DNA of 64,000 nt, taken from contig QVOM02000029.1 in the NCBI GenBank assembly GCA_003586115.2, positions 32,208,625 to 32,272,624 on the forward strand. The letters are read 5' to 3'. Shown in pieces: positions 13,501-24,009 of this stretch. Source of the DNA: Salvator merianae (Eukaryota; Chordata; Lepidosauria; Squamata; Teiidae). The notes under the pieces are model-generated. The model saw nothing but the letters and a program-made list of their open reading frames with translations, was not told the DNA's origin and searched no databases. How positions within the stretch are numbered: position 1 is the first letter of the stretch; each line of letters starts with the position of its first letter. Made by a program: the position numbers and the translations under genes.

Positions 13501-14421
13501 GGTATACCAGCAGTATACCATTGCTTAGTTTTTCTGAAGTTTTTTTTAAACCTAAGATGATGATGATGATGATGATGATAGTACACAGATTTCATATCCA
13601 TATCTCTTCTATACATTTTTACAAATCTTTATATCCCTCTATTCCGTCCCTCCCTTCCTCCCTCACAGCGCTTCTTACATCAAAATCCATTTTGGATCAA
13701 GGTGGACAAGACTCTTAACTGTTTCTTTAAAGCTTCGCTCCCCATTTGTTGCCTTAAATAATCCATTACCGATATCCAATTTATATGCCATTTTCCAACC
13801 TGACCACTAAATATCTTCTTACATTTGTTCAAAATATCACACTTCATATAATCTATTATCTAACAAAGTCAATTCTGTAAATCCCACTTGGAATTGTTTT
13901 TCCATCTCCACACAGTCACTGACTAGGTCACCAGAATAAGCACCTCTACTAATTTCTTTACCTCTATTTTAATACTTGTAACTTCTAATTGCCCTAATAT
14001 ACATTTCTCTTTATCCCAATTACTCTATGCACACTGATACACTGGTACCTCTTTAAAGAAATCTACCATTAGACCAGACCAGGAGGCCATTTTAGGCCTC
14101 CTAGTCCGGTCTGGTCTAAGCTCTGTCCGATGCAAACAAGTGTACCAGGAGAGGGAAGGGCCTCCCTTAGACCACACCAGTGGTGCTGAAGAGAGGCTTC
14201 TAGTACACTTGCTAGTCCAATATACCAGCAAGTGTGAAACTTAACACCCTAAGTAGTTTAACTGAAATTAAACAGTTACCTTAAGATCCTGAGAATCTTT
14301 TCTAAATATTTAACATCATTGCATGTTTCAATAAATTTAAAGTCCAGATGTTCAATAGGAATTTGATATGTTTTTGTTGTTCCGTGACCAAACAAGGATG
14401 GAAGTTGATCTGCACTCATAC
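1453..14421 (-). CDS. SPAG1: SPAG1, partial gene (coding exons 2-7)
   Basis: This is sperm-associated antigen 1, a cytoplasmic TPR co-chaperone needed to pre-assemble axonemal dynein arms; in people its loss causes primary ciliary dyskinesia. Six minus-strand exons join in frame: 14421-14280, 9444-9285, 7921-7799, 6308-6241, 4400-4291 and 1558-1453. They give 707 coding bases, about 235 residues, roughly the first quarter of the usual 900-plus. The product starts MSADQLPSLFGHGTTK and continues with IPIEHLDF, RSGEEGFYPDL, PRDYREWDKFDVEKEC and EKGNEAFITGDYKEA, which I recognise as the SPAG1 N-terminus and the first helix pair of TPR repeat 1. All junctions have GT/AG sites and matching phases. 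The remaining TPR clusters and the C-terminal domain lie left of the window. POLR2K is the upstream neighbour, as in mammals. Confidence 0.96.
2545..2615 (+). repeat. LINE 3'-end fragment (CR1-like)
   Basis: The text reads GACAGGATGCTGGACCA, then a target sentence-like module ending CAGCAGGGCTCTTCTT and TATGTTCTAATG. This module is very common at the 3' ends of CR1-type LINEs in reptiles. Boundaries are approximate. Confidence 0.5.
2880..3307 (-). repeat. CR1-type LINE 3' fragment, antisense
   Basis: Read on the minus strand it contains GGGGACATGATCAAGGTGTA, a long reverse-transcriptase-distal segment, then TTGGCCACAGTGAGAACAGA and CTGCTGAACTAGATGGGCC. This order is typical of CR1-family 3' ends. 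It abuts the Tc1 remnant directly at about 3307. Confidence 0.65.
3308..3780 (+). pseudogene. Tc1/mariner transposase remnant with 3' terminal repeat
   Basis: The plus strand encodes HSDLNPIENLWDIMYQYN, a stop, then QTALIQV, a stop, and EEIPQDTICRLIRNVPRRC, the C-terminus of a Tc1-type DDE transposase. The glutamate of PIENLW is the last catalytic residue. At least two in-frame stops make it dead. It is followed by about 200 bases of 3' sequence ending TTGTTTTGACCACTGTA at 3780, which resembles a Tc1 terminal inverted repeat. The 5' half of the element is missing. Confidence 0.8.
4291..4400 (-). CDS. SPAG1: SPAG1 exon 6
   Basis: This 110-base exon starts with the base that completes the lysine codon of exon 5, then encodes FDVEKECSKLDGNEEN, a variable segment and KNDINTT, ending with the first base of a glycine codon. 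The donor is ACAG/GTAGGT; the acceptor TTTAAG has a weak pyrimidine tract. The FDVEKEC match fixes the frame; the rest of the linker is poorly conserved, as is usual for this part of the protein. Confidence 0.92.
6241..6308 (-). CDS. SPAG1: SPAG1 exon 5
   Basis: This 68-base exon encodes 22 codons plus two bases: KKASRDSEKKKKN, then IPRDYREWDK. The acceptor is TTTCTAG and the donor GATAA/GTATGT. The lysine-rich stretch followed by PRDYxEWDKFD, completed in the next exon, is a strong SPAG1 signature shared with mammals. Confidence 0.94.
7130..7500 (+). repeat. L2-like LINE reverse transcriptase fragment
   Basis: The plus strand gives SVGTVLQWFCCYLQYWFQRV, then GPPRSILAPILLNIYTKPLG, close to the L2-like copy at 47.9-48.1 kb ([21 protein letters not shown] and [17 protein letters not shown]). 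It matches the RT palm leading up to the catalytic YxDD region (here 'tatgctgata' near 7408). It lies in SPAG1 intron 4. Confidence 0.7.
7799..7921 (-). CDS. SPAG1: SPAG1 exon 4
   Basis: This 123-base, phase-0 exon encodes 41 codons: NWVTEMKAEEYKVSHDTTEV, a charged linker, then ENFPPVRSSSNCYSPNQ. The acceptor is TTCTTTCAG and the donor CAG/GTCTGT. The NWVTEMK start and the LPPVRGSNSC-like stretch correspond to the same positions in mammalian SPAG1. The linker is a few residues shorter and more diverged than in mammals. Confidence 0.92.
8170..8345 (-). repeat. tRNA-derived SINE, antisense
   Basis: On the minus strand it carries a tRNA-like head (GTAGAGCAACTGTCTGGAAA, then CAGAGGGTCACAGGTTTGAT as a B-box relative) and a body with GGTAATGGCAAACCACTTCT and GAAAACTGCATGGATG. 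The element at 10740-10910 shares the head and part of the body. It is a retroposon, not a tRNA gene. Confidence 0.6.
8482..8510 (+). repeat. poly(A) tract
   Basis: An A-rich run of about 18 bases precedes the L2-like 3' fragment. Its origin is unclear. Confidence 0.5.
8555..8880 (+). repeat. L2-like LINE 3' end
   Basis: The decayed plus-strand reading, 'WNSLP'-like and then FLAFRYQLRTHLSRVHVF, followed by an AT-rich tail with 'ttttaataacatttta' and 'taaattactttgaga', parallels the 3' end of the longer copy at 49.2-49.5 kb. Confidence 0.55.
9285..9444 (-). CDS. SPAG1: SPAG1 exon 3
   Basis: This 160-base exon has acceptor TTTTTAG and donor CAG/GTATTG. The single base G completes the arginine codon begun in exon 2, and 53 full codons follow. 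It encodes RSGEEGFYPDLTSFCE, then LAPNSRALRKEKPAATA and FTTEEWKQINDEIQ, the conserved acidic and helical N-terminal segment of SPAG1. The longer open frame on the same strand over this exon is out of frame and is a shadow. Confidence 0.95.
10490..10735 (+). repeat. L2-like LINE 3' end
   Basis: Segments TTTTGGAATAGCCTTCCTCT, then TTGGCTTCCTCTGAGTGTTG and GAGTCACCCTGGGACCTTTG correspond in order to 49215-49450 of the longer copy, so it is the same family and strand. Confidence 0.65.
10740..10910 (-). repeat. tRNA-derived SINE, antisense
   Basis: The minus strand reads TTAGCTCAGTGGTAGAGGAA (A box) and GTTGCCAGTTCGATCCC (B box), then a body resembling the SINE at 8170-8345. It is clearly tRNA-derived but has lost tRNA folding downstream. 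Confidence 0.65.
10930..11350 (+). other. Promoter-like module, possible LTR or pol II repeat
   Basis: An octamer (ATGCAAAT) starts at 11094, followed about 80 bases later by GGAGATATAAGCAGCAGC, which looks like a TATA box (near 11169) with a start region, and GC-rich sequence. No open frame of note follows. It may be a solo LTR, but I found no second copy or terminal direct repeat in the window. Confidence 0.25.
11380..12910. other. Unidentified GC-richer stretch with a 126-codon frame
   Basis: Base composition is less AT-rich than in neighbouring introns. A plus-strand frame at 11935-12315 encodes 126 residues with no motif I recognise and no splice context; an antisense frame overlaps it. 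It could be a decayed transposon or chance. It lies in SPAG1 intron 2. Confidence 0.2.
13556..13580 (+). repeat. (GAT)n microsatellite
   Basis: About eight GAT units in SPAG1 intron 2. Confidence 0.9.
14025..14240. mobile_element. Foldback/hAT-like element with internal hairpin
   Basis: Near 14072-14118 an inverted repeat pairs TTAGACCAGACCAGGAGGCC with GGCCTCCTAGTCCGGTCTGG followed by TCTAA. The right part (CTCCCTTAGACCACACCAGT, then GAGAGGCTTCTAGTACACTT and GCTAGTCC) resembles the element at 33.4 kb. It lies 40 bases beyond the SPAG1 exon 2 donor. Confidence 0.45.
14280..14421 (-). CDS. SPAG1: SPAG1 exon 2, contains the start codon
   Basis: The acceptor TTTCTAG precedes base 14421. Two untranslated bases follow, then ATG at 14419-14417. 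The exon encodes 46 codons plus two bases (phase 2) and ends at the donor AAG/GTAACT. It carries the conserved GTTKTYQIPIEHLDFKF block. The ATG sits almost at the splice acceptor, so the 5' UTR must be in an upstream exon, probably in the CpG island near 22.6-23.1 kb, making intron 1 about 8 kb. Confidence 0.96.
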
Positions 14422-14919
14422 CTAGAAATATAAAAGTTAATATAGTATTTATACTTTTGTATTTTTAATATATACAGTACTTTGAAATTATACAATACTT
14501 GGAAATTTACTGAACTAATGATTGTATTTCCATTCATCTGTATCGCAAACACTGTTCATCTGAAGATAATAAATGAATTATCTTAATTTTAAACTCTACA
14601 AACTGCTCTAAGCAGACTTCCTATGACTGCCTTTTGCTATTACACCTGTGAAATTAATCTGTTCAGACGGGTTAACTTACAGGACCAGAACCAGTTTCAA
14701 AGCAAAAAGTATGTAACATTTGACATCACGGATACTTATAAAAGTAAACAGCTACTGCCAGAACATGAATTTCTTCAACAGAAAATATCAGAATTATTTA
14801 TCTCTCCTCTCAAAATTAATATAATAGGTCCTCCTATGTAGTAAATTTTTTAAACGTGAATTTGCTACTTCATGTCTAACAAACTCCTCCTATGCCTTTT
14901 ATTATGCAATTCTGTGACT

Positions 14920-16020
14920 TACTATTGCATGTTTTGTTGCCAAAATTTGAGGTCAGGGGTGAATACTGCAGCATGCTGCAACCTTCTTCTTTGCCCAGCA
15001 GCCATTTCCCCATTTATCTTTGTGCCATAAGGAAGACTCTTGGCATATGTTTTCCATGAATTTGTCCAAGCGAATTTTATTTCAAGTGCTTTTATTTTCC
15101 CCTGAAGCTGTTGACTCATTATATTAATATATTTTTCCTTCAGGAGTCTTGTGGGATGCAGTGGTCCCTAATAACTGACTTCATTTCTTCGCACTTTAGA
15201 CAATTGGATACATCTGGAGTATCGCTGAGTTTGAAACATTCCTGTGGTTCCATTTCCATGCTTTCTATTATTCTTTTATTGGATAATAATAAAGAACTCA
15301 TCCTCCAAGGTCTAACTTCTTTTTATGCATTATTTAACTGGAAAGTAGCTAGGACTGGGTTGTGGTCAGATAACGTCTTAGGTTCTATTTTTGATGGTGT
15401 TACTTGTTGTGCTAGTGTTTTAGTGGTTGACACAGTCAATTCTGGAGTGAGTGTGATATCTCCGGGAGCAATGTGTATATCCTTGTACTATAAGATTTAT
15501 AAAAATGTAATGTATCAATCAGTTGCAGTTTATTTGGCAGAGGTAGTATTCCCTGTGACCAGCTCCCTACTGCCCCAGGATTTTTTATAGTTTTTCTACA
15601 TTTGGATTTTAATATATGCTGAGGTCTCCTGCAATTAATATTTCACATTGTGCAAAAGTCTTCAGTTTATTTAGGGTGTTGTGTAAAAAATGTTTTTGCC
15701 CTGTATTAAGGGAGTATTTGGATGCTGATGTAATTGAAGTACCTTTTAAAACACACAGCACCCTCTAGGGTCTATTTTTTGTTGATTCGCTTGAATTGAA
15801 TTTTATTAGGATTGCCACACACCCCAGAATTAGATCTACCAGGGGCAAAGAATTCTTTATATGGGAGGTGTCGTCCAAATACACCTGGGAATTGCTATGA
15901 TGGTGTGTTTCTTGCAGAAAATTATATCTTTGTTTGCTGATCTCAGGTTCTCCCCTCTTTCTTTTAAGGACACTTCCCAAGCCATTGACATTAAAAATTA
16001 ATATCCACAGTTCCATCACC
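14920..16020 (-). repeat. L1-like LINE ORF2 5' fragment, antisense
   Basis: The minus strand begins LWILIFNVNGLGSVLKRKR, then NFLQETHHHS and GVAILIKFNSS, the pattern of an L1-type apurinic endonuclease start (NVNGL, then FLQETH, then GVAILI). Frameshifts break it, and lower-quality matches to endonuclease text continue to about 14920. It is in SPAG1 intron 1, in the gene's own orientation. Confidence 0.6.
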
Positions 16021-17734
16021 TTTACTGGGATCTTGTATCTGTATTACTTTATTCATGTTGGCCTTCACTTCAACTGAGAATAATGAGTATTCATGATCCA
16101 TGAATTATCATATACTGCCTTAATCAGATTTAGATGCTCCAACTTTTTAATTATGTGTTTTCATGTGCCTGTTTATGTACACGATATGGCCTCTGGATTA
16201 ATCAATAAACTATCTACCAGCTGAGAATAATGTAAGTAAACTGCTGTTTGCTGATACTGATAAAAACATAATGAGCAGAACCCTCCAGTAACAGTAGTTA
16301 AAATGGGTGCCACTATGCACCAACTGTCCTTTACCACCCTTCAGCCCCTTTAAGCCCAGTGACTGGTCTCATAAAAGAAACCTGTCTCCAGGATCAACAT
16401 GAGGATGCTATGTCTCTATCAGGAGATATATCCCCGGGAATTAGTTCTTATACGTATGGAGCGCTAGGCTCCTCTCCGTGCCATTGTTGCTTTTGCACAA
16501 CTGTTTAATGGTTCAGATGCACTTGTGGGTAAGTGTATTCTGGTCAATTTTCATTCCTATTTAAATAGTGCACTGGCTATATCTAATGTCCTTTTTATTA
16601 CTTTAACAACACTGATTTTTTTGGAGGCAGGGGAAATATGCATACTTATCTGCTCATATCTGTTATTATTGGTATTGTTTAGGTAAATTATAGTCGGTCA
16701 GCTTCATGTTCTAATGTGTGAAGAAACTTTTTTCTTTCAGCCTTTAGCATTTGCAAACATATTCCTATTCAATGCATTTCAATTCAATTTGATTTTCCTT
16801 TCCTTCCTTCCCCACTTTCTGTACCTTAAAATTTTATTAACTTTTATTAAACAAAATTAACATTCATCAACTGTATAATATCCAACTAAAATTCAACAAA
16901 TACACCAATGTCTGTAAAACACTGCACGACATTACAGAGTTGAAAGACTTTGTACTCCAACCCAAAGTTTCAAAGGATGATAATATGGCACAGCAAAGTT
17001 GGAGTAGGATGGAGCAAAGCTTAGAAATTTGCTTCAAGTGGAGTAAAAAAGCAAGTTATTAGACTGATCTTGCATTTGTCTGGTCTGGATCGCAACACAT
17101 TCTAGTGTTGCTGTGGACCACACTGATGTGCACCATTGTGTGAGTGTACGAAGTGAGTCTGATTTCCATTTAGACACAATCAACTATTTTGTTGTTAGGA
17201 TCATTATGTCAAACAGTTTTCCTGTTGCTTGTACTAGACTGAGGCAAATGTCTGGGGTCCAGTTAATTGACAATTTGTGTGATCTCCCTTTGTGTCTCCT
17301 TCCAGAATTTCTGAACTTGAGAACATTCCCTCCACGCATGGAGATAATTCCCACTTCTAACTCCACAGCACCAACAAGCTGGTTTAATATGCCTAGCTAG
17401 GTATGATACCATTTATGGAAAAGTTTGAACTGGATTTCATTAAGATTAGATAAATTGGTACTTAGCTTCTCTGTGGTGATATGTTGTCATTCCTGATCTA
17501 ATACTGGATTTTTTTAGGTCATCCAACCAAATACTGTGGAGCATTTAGGGAATTAACTCCATAATTTGGCATACATACATACAATTGTTTAACTAGTCCA
17601 ATGGTTGTCAAGTTATTTCTTTTCGGTATGTACTCTAATGGTGTTAACCTCTTTGCATTTTTCTTTACTACAGGGATTGGCAAGAAGTGGAAGAAACTTT
17701 GGTCATGCAGTCAATTGCCTAGCAAAGTAGTGAG

Positions 17735-18610
17735 TATTTTATTTATTTATTCCCATTTTTATCCTGCCCTATACCTGAAGGGCTCAGGGCAGGTCACAAC
17801 AATAAAAAATGGAATATAAAATGCATATACTAAAAACAGTAACAGTGCCTGAAAGTGGGGAGCGAAAACTATTTCTTTAGCCAAAGGCAAGGGTAAATAG
17901 ATAGGTCTTCACTGCTCTCCTAAAGATGTAAAGTGAAGATGCCTGATGCACCTCAGGGGGGAGAGTGTTCCACAGTCTGGTGGCCGCCACTGAAAAGGCC
18001 CTATCCTAAGTGCCCACCCCTCTAGCTACTAAAAATGGTGGTACAACCAGGAATGTCTCACAGGCAGGTCAATATGTTCCTTTACGTATTTGGGGCCCAG
18101 GCCATTTAGGGCCTTATAGGTTAAAGTTTACACCTTGAATTGGGCTCGGTAGCAAATTGGCAGCCAGTGCAGCTAAGACAGTCATGATATGCATTTGGCC
18201 AGCCATTCCAGTCAGCAGTCTTGCTGCTGCATTCTGCACCAGCTGCAACTTCCTAACTGTCTTCAAGGGCAGCCCCATGTAAAGCGTATTATAATAATCC
18301 AATCTGGAAGTTACCAAAGCATGGATTACTATCCAGATCAACTCTGTCCAGAAGGGATTGTAGTTGGCAAACCAGCCATAGCTGGAGGTAGACACTCTTC
18401 ACCACTGCCTCCACCTGAGCTTCAAGCATCAGCGCAGAGTCCAGGAGCATACTTGGATTTCGCACCTGTCCTTTCCAGGGCAAAGCAATCCCAACAAGGA
18501 CCAGAGACCCTGTGACACACAGTACCTCCATCCTATTTGGATTCAGCTTCAATTTATTGCCCCTCATCCAGTCCATTACTGTCTCCAGGCACCTGTCCAG
18601 CACTTCATGT
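17735..18610 (-). repeat. L2-like LINE 3' half, antisense
   Basis: On the minus strand it encodes [20 protein letters not shown], then [20 protein letters not shown], the RT-distal region typical of L2/CR1-like LINEs, followed by 3' sequence and a tail reading ATAAATAAATAAA at the low-coordinate end. A close second copy is at 60165-60870. Frameshifts are present. Confidence 0.75.
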
Positions 18611-21600
18611 TATTAATATTTTATCTTTAACAACATCAACTTCTGTGTAGAAGTCACAAAGGCTGTATCCAGTCAGGGTCAAACCCCCATAATTATTTCG
18701 TAACTGTACCTGGTTTGCCAGACATGATCACAGTGCTCCCAATACAGTCCCAGAAACACTGATATGGTCGAAAGACTAATCAATAAACTAAACTACTACC
18801 ACTACAGTCCTGGAATATAGACCTGATTTACCGAGTTATCATTATTTCAGTAAAATTAACTGTTGTAGCACAATATCCTGTTATTCCATCACTTAAGCTC
18901 TGTCTAGATTACTGCATGAGAAGTACAGTGAGAGTTCGGTGTAAGCTGTTGCTACTCAGAAATGCTTCTTGTGATACTACTGATCACCTATGCAGCATGG
19001 CAGGAAGGTTAGGTAATGTGTAAAGCAGATCTCACAGCTGTGATGTCACTCTGCTACTGCAGCAAATGCTAAAACACAAAGTATAGATCCAATGGTTAGA
19101 CAATATGTGATAACTCTGGATGTGCTTTATATCGGTAAATTGATAAATTGTGGAATAAATAAGAGATGTCTAGAAGCGGCCAAAGTGTTTCATAACCTGC
19201 ATAAACTAGTTTTTGATTGATAGTACTTGAGTCACATTGAATTTGATCCAAAATGGTTCTTGTTGGACAAATTTTAAAGCTTTGGTTTCCAAGCCTGCTA
19301 AGCCTGCAACAGTGCTTGACCAATTGGCAGAATCTTTGGAATGCTTTGTGGGATGAACATGTTGAGGGGACAGGTAGGGGTCTCAGGGATCACTTGTAAT
19401 TTCAGTAACGAGCACTACGATAAGCAGCTTGGCACAATGTTGCTAATAACCATGCTAAGCTTCTCTTTGCTTTTCCTGACTCAGTGTGCCGTCAAACCAC
19501 CCCAAACCAGGAGCGTTCAGTGCATTTCTGAAACATGCACATTCCTACTCAAAATGAATGCGCTAAGTATGCACTTGGCCTTAACCAAATATTTATCACA
19601 GGATCTTGTCTATCATAATTAGTGAATCACTAGGAAACGTGAATTTTATATACTGATACATTTACGTACTCTCTATAAGGGCAAATTGCAAGAGGTGTTA
19701 AGACAAAATATCCAGAAAAGTCTAGATATATTCAGTAAGACAGACAATAGGCTACAGATTCATGAAGTTATCATGACTGTCCATACTGAGACAACTAATG
19801 AAGATACTATAATTACAAATAATAAATATCCCACTAACATGTGAAAACTGGGGAATAAGGTTTCTGACATCAGGATGAAAATCTCCTGACGGATTTTATG
19901 ATACATCATCTTGATTGTGCTCTCTCCCCAGGTCCAGATTTTAGGAAATTAATAAGATAGAAGAATCAAATGTATCATCACCACTTTGTCTGAATAATGA
20001 AGATGATGCATATGTTTTGATAGGTACTTTGCTTATTTAGTTTTATCACAGCTTTAGCTTTAAATGAAATTTTGCGATTTTGCCCTAATACCATAAAGTC
20101 AGAAATCTAAAACCCTTTCATGACTGTCAAAATTGCTTATTCTTTATTTTCTTATATCTTCCAACACTTATGACTCCAGATCTCAAAGTTTCCTAGTAAT
20201 ACTACCTGCAGCTGTATTGTACAACTAACGGTCAAGCAACAGTGTTTGGAAAATATAGCACCAGTTATGAAAGAAATTAAATTTAGAAGCTTCTGAAACA
20301 ATAAATATATGGTTGTGTATTACAATTAGCGTGCTCTATAATAACGCAGCACAATATTTAAGTGTAAATGTGTTTTTATTTAAACTGCGATTTTATTTTT
20401 AAACAAATCTGTATTTTATACTAACTGCTTTGTGAAGAATTTTGCATTCAAAAGGTTATATAGAGTTTTATTTAAAAATGTTTAAATTTCAATATATTGA
20501 GAATAATAGAAAGATATAGGCTTTATGCTAAAAGCTGGTACTAAATATCATAATATCCTAAACTATGTATTTGTATTTTGTACTAAAGCAGTACACATTA
20601 TTTCAAATATAGGAAGCAAATAGTTGAAGAATGTTGATATTATTTAGCTTCAGTCTATAACAGAATTCCAAGTACCAACATGTTCCATGTAATTCAATCA
20701 AAAGACAATGCCAACAGTTCCTTATCGTTTCACAGTACAAAACAAACCCAATCCAAATCCTTTGACACCCCGACTAACCATTATTCTCTATTTATAAAAC
20801 ACAAACATTTTATGCCACTTTGAAAGGTAAAGAAAAACAGAAAAAGAGCTTTAAAACAAATTTGGTAAAATAGAAATGGGTTTTTGTAAAAACAAAAAAT
20901 TCTCAACAAAAGCCATCCATAGGGGTTTTTTCAAGCACAACAGCATTTTTTCAACTGTTAGCAACTGTTGCTATGTACTGTGCTAAGTCACATGACTCTT
21001 GGAGCTTTCAGGAGCAGCTAGAGATCAGGTTTAGATTTCTACAGCTTAACAAATAATGCTTACTGTTTACTTTCCAGTACTTTTCTATTTTTGTACCCCA
21101 AAATAACATTTTATTTCCACCTTCATTAAATCTTAAAGCTGGATATTATTAGGTATATCTTATGCTGCTTCCCAGGCCTCATATCTTCTTCCCTTTTAAA
21201 AAAAGTTTAAAAAAATACTACTTTATTTAAAGGACAGCTGGGCATGCTACAATTTTCAGTTAGATACTAGGGACATCCACCATCTTCATTTGCTATCAGT
21301 CTGGATCTCTATCTATCCTTACCTATTTCCCCACAACTAACTGAAGCAAGATGGAGAAACAAAGGCAGAATGAGCAGATACAGCTGCATCAGAAAGCATA
21401 TAAGCTCAGAGTGTTCAAGGGTAGGAAACTGAAGCTGTGATTACACACAGCAAAAAGAAAAAAGAAAAAAAGCATCTCTGAGACATCTCAGAGATAGCTT
21501 AGAGATGAGATTGTTCACCCACCAGTCTTTCCCCAGAAAGGGTGGATTAGAGATAGGTTGGAAACACAAGTACTGCAAGCTGTTTCTCAGACACTTCTGA

Positions 21601-21660
21601 GCTGCCCCTTCTGTTATGTCTAAACACTGATGGATTCCAAGGAGTCCCAGATTTTTTCAT
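18610..21660. other. SPAG1 intron 1, no recognisable feature
   Basis: AT-rich sequence with many short homopolymer runs. No exon-like or repeat signature I could name. Confidence 0.4.
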
Positions 21661-21905
21661 ACAGCTAGATTCAGGTCAACCATCAAACATCAGCCTAACC
21701 TACCTCTCAGGGTTGCTGTGAGGACAACAAACAGGACCAAGATTAGAACCATATAAGCCATGCTGCAAAATGAGGATAAAAATCAACTGTCTTGTCCCAA
21801 GGAACTCCATTTTTACCTACAGAAATGAGCTCCCCGTAACACTCTTAATATGCTGCCTTGAGTCATTATGCAGTAAGCTGAATAAAAATATACAAATAAA
21901 TAAAA
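21660..21905 (+). repeat. Sauria-type SINE
   Basis: Contains CAGCCTAACCTACCTCTCAG, then GGTTGCTGTGAGGACAA and an ending CTGAATAAAAATATACAAAT followed by AAATAAA. This is the body and Bov-B-derived tail arrangement of Sauria SINEs, which are confined to squamates. Confidence 0.6.
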
Positions 21906-21964
21906 TCATTCTTACCCCACCACCATCTTCTTCCCTCTCCTACTTTTTTCTTTTCTTTTTTTTT

Positions 21965-22090
21965 TTACATTCATATCATCTTTTCTTGAAGGAGTTCCAG
22001 GCAGCTTACAGGGTTCTCATTCCCTCCCCATCTTATTCTCACAACAATCCTGTGAGATTGAGTGGCTAGGTTGAGTGGCAGCAAATGGCG
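21965..22090 (-). repeat. Sauria-type SINE fragment, antisense
   Basis: The plus strand reads CTCACAACAATCCTGTGAGA, then TTGAGTGGCTAGGTTGAGTG, the reverse complement of the SINE body seen at 21.68 kb but degenerate. Confidence 0.55.
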
Positions 22091-22099
22091 CAAAATGAC

Positions 22100-22310
22100 T
22101 AACTAGGTCAATGATCTCCAACCTTTTTTTCACTTGGAAGCCCCTTGGCAGCCTATTTCCATAAACTGTACCCTTCATAACAGTTGCTGTCATTCAAATT
22201 TTATATGTTCTTATTGTGTCTTTTTCTGCCATTATTCAATCTTTTTCTTGTACCCCTAAATCTCCTGGTTCGTACCCCAGGTTGGGAATCATTGAATTAG
22301 GTGATGGCCT
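22100..22310. mobile_element. Possible old DNA-transposon remnant
   Basis: The text GATCTCCAACCTTTTTTTCA at one end and ACCCCAGGTTGGGAATCATT at the other are partial inverted repeats of one another (CCAACCT against AGGTTGGG). This is a layout seen in small hAT-type elements. Weak evidence. Confidence 0.3.
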
Positions 22311-22599
22311 GGTCATACTCTCTCACAAACATTTCCCAGAAGCCTCCACGGTACAAACACTAACAGTTTTGGAAAGCTTCGCAAAACTATGCAAACCTTG
22401 AGACTTCTCGGAAGTGGCTTTGTGGGAAGTGCAAACCTTGAGCACATCCTACTGGGTCCCATATCATGTGGACATGAGGTGCCGAAAGGACAAATTCTAC
22501 ACAAACGTGACAAACTTTCGTAGCTAAGGAAGGATTCGAACTTGGCTTTCCGCACCACACCGTTGTTACTGTCTTGCTGCAACATGAAAGCTGGAGTCG

Positions 22600-23060
22600 A
22601 CACCCCTGCCCGCTTCAACGCACCTGCTTTTTCCCTAAGTTAACGCCGCCGCTCTTTCCTGTCTCGTCGTAACTGTCCTTCTACCGCTCAAAACCTTGAT
22701 GAAAGAGACAATGTGGGAAAAGAGGAGAAGACAAGCATCATCTCAACACCGCACTTGCCGCTCCGAGCTGAGGAAATCGCGGCAACAAACAGCGGCTTCG
22801 ACGACGACGCGACGCGCGACCGTGGCGGATTCTGGCGTTATACTACCTCCTTCAGCGCATGCGCTCGGCTGAGGACAAGGAAAGTCCACCACCACCAGCA
22901 CAACTTCGCGACCTGGCCGTTGAGACAGCAGAATAAGTTAAAGGGGAGGGGTCAAAAGCTCCGTTGAGGACCACGCGAGAGACGGTTGCTATGGAGACAT
23001 TCATACGGGTGAAAGCGAGGACCGGCTCGCGGGGCGCGCGGATAGCGTCGCGCAGTCTGC
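22600..23060 (-). promoter_or_regulatory. SPAG1: SPAG1 CpG-rich promoter and likely 5' UTR exon
   Basis: This block is sharply richer in CpG than its AT-rich surroundings, with clusters such as CGACGACGCGACGCGCGACC near 22800 and CGCGGGGCGCGCG near 23030. It is upstream of the SPAG1 start codon on the minus strand and downstream of the POLR2K 3' end, which is where the SPAG1 promoter lies in mammals. I could not fix a transcription start or the exon 1 donor by eye. Assignment to SPAG1 is an inference from position plus the embedded X-box. Confidence 0.75.
22985..22998 (-). promoter_or_regulatory. RFX X-box candidate in the SPAG1 promoter
   Basis: On the minus strand the site reads GTCTCCATAGCAAC. 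It matches the RFX X-box consensus (GTNRCC, two-base spacer, RGYAAC) at every position except one half-site base. RFX factors, together with FOXJ1, switch on motile-cilium genes, and SPAG1 is one. Its position inside the CpG island suits a proximal promoter element. Confidence 0.65.
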
Positions 23061-24009
23061 TGCCGAATACGAGAAGGGATTCATCTTGCACAAAGCAAGG
23101 CAATAGTTTCATATAGTTATATGTATACAAAAATAAACCCCCACCGCTACGAGGAATAAAATAAATGAACCTATACTAAAGAAAAACACGCGCATGTAGC
23201 AGAAGCATGTGAAACTTCGAATGTACACTAGAGGTCCTTCTAAAGAAACAATAGTAAATAGAGGAAGTGAAAAACAAATCACCTAAGTCTAGTTTTATCA
23301 TTACTGTCGAAAATAACACTGAGGATTATAACAAGTAAACTATCTGAACAGAAAGATCTTTAGGTGATTACCTCAAGCAGAGTACAGGCATCTCTCATTG
23401 TTCAGTTTTGAAATCTGCAAAATTTGTATATCTGACTGCAGAATTATCTAGAATTTGCATGTTCACAAGCAATCACTAAAGACTAGCACTTTTTTCAGGT
23501 GGAGTAGGATTGAAACTGTGCCAGCTGTCAACAATTTTTAGAATTCTGGCAATGCCAACTTTGGGACTTCTAGATTCTTGTAATTATGAATTTAAATACT
23601 GCTCTAGCTTTTGAGTTGAAGCAAAGTTTGCAGCAGTTCTTTGAGAGTTCTGGCCTTGCTGATTTTGGCACTGCTAAGAGTTTCAGCCAACGCCACTAAA
23701 AAAAATTATGTACAGATCTGCACCATCAGTGTGTGACCCTCAGTTCCAAACAAGGCTTGGGATTTGGATCCAGGCTACTGCAGACCTGCCTTCAGAGGAT
23801 TCCTGTTCCCATTAATTTATTGGTAGTACTTCTGTTCAGCAGGAGGACTCCCAGACTGTTTGCATTACCACTGTGGCAAAATAAGCAAGTGGCAATAGTA
23901 TCGTGCAAGTGTAAAACACTTGAAAGTTGGGACAAATTAGTGAAACATTAAGTGGCAACTCAGTTTGCAGTTATTAGCAAAGAGAGAGAGAGACTTGGTA
24001 GCATTTTAT

